This document shows, piece after piece, positions 62,243 through 64,000 of a DNA stretch of 64,000 bases. A model generated the notes under the pieces. It had not been told where the DNA came from. It was given only the letters and a program-made list of their open reading frames with translations, and did no database searches. Source of the DNA: Aureimonas altamirensis (GTDB lineage Bacteria; Pseudomonadota; Alphaproteobacteria; Rhizobiales; Rhizobiaceae); assembly GCF_001463885.1 (NCBI RefSeq), contig NZ_BBWQ01000020.1:241098-305097 (forward strand). The letters run 5' to 3'. Both the position numbers and the translations under genes were made by a program. Within the stretch, counting starts at the first letter, position 1. Each line of letters opens with the position of its first letter.

Positions 62243-64000
62243 TCAGGCATTGTCTGTCGGCACCAGGATTTCGCGTTTTCCGGCATGATTTGCCGGCCCG
62301 ACCACGCCCTCCTGTTCCATCCGCTCGATGATCGACGCCGCCCGGTTGTAGCCGATCTGCAGCCGCCGCTGGACATAGGAGGTCGAGGCCTTGCCGTCGC
62401 GCAGCACGATGGCGACCGCCTGGTCGTACAGATCGGCGGATTCGTCCATGCCACCGGCCGAGCCAGAGCCGCCCGAGGCGATCTCCTCCTCGTCGTCTTC
62501 CTCGAGGATCGAGTCGAGATAATCGGGCACGCCCTGCGATTTGAGATGGGAGACGATCGCCTCGACCTCGGAATCGTCGACAAAGGGTCCGTGCACGCGC
62601 TGGATACGCCCGCCGCCTGCCATGAACAGCATGTCGCCCATGCCCAGAAGCTGCTCGGCCCCCTGCTCCTGCAGGATGGTGCGGCTGTCGATCTTGGACG
62701 TCACCTGGAAGGAGATGCGCGTCGGGAAGTTGGCCTTGATGGTGCCGGTGATGACGTCCACCGAAGGGCGCTGCGTGGCCATGATGACGTGGATGCCGGC
62801 GGCACGCGCCATCTGCGCCAGGCGCTGGACGGTGCCTTCGATCTCCTTGCCAGCCACCATCATCAGGTCGGCCATCTCGTCGATGATGACGACGATGTAG
62901 GGCAGCGGCTGCAGGTCGAATTCCTCGGACTCGAAGATCGGTTCGCCGGTTTCGCGGTCGAAGCCGGTCTGCACCGTGCGCGAGATGGTCTCGCCCTTGT
63001 CGATCGCCTGCGCCACCCTGGTATTGAAACCGTCGATGTTGCGCACGCCGACCTTGGACATCTTGCGGTAGCGGTCTTCCATCTCCCGCACCGTCCACTT
63101 CAGCGCCACGACGGCCTTCTTCGGATCGGTGACGACAGGCGACAGTAGATGCGGGATGCCGTCATAGATCGACAATTCCAGCATCTTCGGATCGATCATG
63201 ATCATGCGGCACTGCGACGGCGACAAACGGTACAGCAGCGACAGGATCATGGTGTTGATCGAGACGGACTTGCCGGAACCCGTCGTACCGGCAACCAGCA
63301 GATGCGGCATCTTGGCAAGGTCGGCGATGACCGGCTCTCCGCCGATGGTCTTGCCGAGCGTCAGCGGCAGCTTGCCCTTGTTCTGGCTGAAGCTTTCCGC
63401 CGCCAGCATCTCGCGCAGATAGACGGTTTCGCGCTTGCGGTTGGGCAGCTCGATGCCGATGGCGTTCTTGCCGGGGATAACGGCGACACGCGCCGCGATG
63501 GCACTCATCGACCGGGCGATGTCGTCGGCAAGGCCGATGACGCGGGACGATTTGATGCCGGGCGCCGGCTCGAGCTCGTAGAGGGTGACGACCGGGCCGG
63601 GCCGCACCTCGATGATCTCGCCCTTGACGCCGAAATCGTCCAGGACGCCCTCCAGCAGACGGGCGTTTTCCTGCAGCATCTCGGGCGTCAGGGAATCGTC
63701 GCGCGCCAGCGCACGGGGCGGCGACAGAAGGTTGATGGACGGCAGCTCGAAGAATTCCGGCTGGTACGCATGGGCGGGTTCGCCCTGATAGACGCGCGCC
63801 GGGGCCGTGTTGCGCGCCGGAGCCGAGGGCGCCGATGCCGGAATGACGCGAACCGGCTTTTCCAGCGACGGCATGGGCGCGGACGCCGGGCGCGATGGCG
63901 CGAAGCCGGGGTCCTGGCGCTCCGCACCGGTGTCGTTACCGGGCGTCCGGTTGCGCCCCAGTGTCGGGAAGGCCACGACATTGGCGGGGATGAAGTCGCG
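62243..64000 (-). CDS. ftsK: DNA translocase FtsK, C-terminal part (5' end outside window)
   Basis: About 585 residues of the cell-division DNA translocase are present; the frame runs off the window edge, so the membrane domain lies outside. The part seen starts with a proline/alanine-rich linker, then the alpha and beta motor domains with Walker [21 protein letters not shown] and Walker B ([20 protein letters not shown]), the [20 protein letters not shown] line, and the C-terminal winged-helix gamma domain ([20 protein letters not shown]), which reads KOPS sites. It acts at the septum to move chromosome ends and trigger XerCD at dif. Confidence 0.96.
   Translation of the reverse strand, partial: RDFIPANVVAFPTLGRNRTPGNDTGAERQDPGFAPSRPASAPMPSLEKPVRVIPASAPSAPARNTAPARVYQGEPAHAYQPEFFELPSINLLSPPRALARDDSLTPEMLQENARLLEGVLDDFGVKGEIIEVRPGPVVTLYELEPAPGIKSSRVIGLADDIARSMSAIAARVAVIPGKNAIGIELPNRKRETVYLREMLAAESFSQNKGKLPLTLGKTIGGEPVIADLAKMPHLLVAGTTGSGKSVSINTMILSLLYRLSPSQCRMIMIDPKMLELSIYDGIPHLLSPVVTDPKKAVVALKWTVREMEDRYRKMSKVGVRNIDGFNTRVAQAIDKGETISRTVQTGFDRETGEPIFESEEFDLQPLPYIVVIIDEMADLMMVAGKEIEGTVQRLAQMARAAGIHVIMATQRPSVDVITGTIKANFPTRISFQVTSKIDSRTILQEQGAEQLLGMGDMLFMAGGGRIQRVHGPFVDDSEVEAIVSHLKSQGVPDYLDSILEEDDEEEIASGGSGSAGGMDESADLYDQAVAIVLRDGKASTSYVQRRLQIGYNRAASIIERMEQEGVVGPANHAGKREILVPTDNA

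Overview
The window looks like a chromosomal segment of an alphaproteobacterium of the order Hyphomicrobiales (Rhizobiales). The evidence is uniformly high GC with few breaks, and gene orders known from that order: sahH-divL-tsaE/kinase-murU-addB-addA-trxA, dnaA-dnaN-recF-moeB, irr next to fabA-fabB-fabI, hbd-etfA-etfB-adenosyltransferase-HIG1 protein, and lolA-ftsK. Family and species cannot be fixed from the sequence. I found no rRNA, tRNA, CRISPR array, insertion sequence or prophage; this is mostly core genome with a few accessory modules.

Layout. 1-5350: the end of hemN, a membrane protein, a DUF305 copper-type protein behind a CueR-like operator, a 23-residue membrane peptide behind an EcfG-type promoter, then a minus-strand block (glyoxalase-related protein, DUF486 protein, MFS permease, LacI regulator). 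5351-12010: a LacI operator region and a catabolic and uptake operon (DenD-like sugar-acid dehydrogenase, SDR, complete CUT1 ABC transporter). 12066-15053: Lrp regulator divergent from alr-dadA (alanine racemisation and D-alanine oxidation). 15140-28423: sahH, divL with Tyr in place of the phospho-accepting His, a TsaE-sugar kinase fusion, murU, addB, addA, trxA. 28555-34388: PQQ glucose dehydrogenase, pta, ackA, rmuC. 34389-40192: an unannotated AT-richer gap, rhodanese protein, dnaA, dnaN, recF, an E1-like protein. 40202-45774: a 2-hydroxyacid dehydrogenase, an SH3 protein, irr, a secreted protein, then fabA-fabB-fabI for unsaturated fatty acid synthesis. 45847-54949: hbd-etf operon, transporters, GluQRS, DNA glycosylase, HNH protein, DsbB, exported Mn-type superoxide dismutase. 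55140-59653: a bacteriophytochrome kinase, two single-domain response regulators and a REC-PAS-HWE kinase. 59665-64000: xth, a probable haloacetate (fluoroacetate-type) dehalogenase, lolA and the 5'-truncated ftsK.

The parts most worth follow-up are: the four-gene phytochrome/HWE relay, whose upstream region holds a near-match to the EcfG general-stress promoter; the tiny EcfG-promoter membrane peptide; the copper-type operator before the DUF305 gene; the dehalogenase, in which every catalytic residue of the fluoroacetate dehalogenase family is present at family spacing; and the TsaE-kinase fusion followed by murU. Start sites were chosen from ribosome binding sites, overlaps and family lengths, and several differ from the longest open frame.
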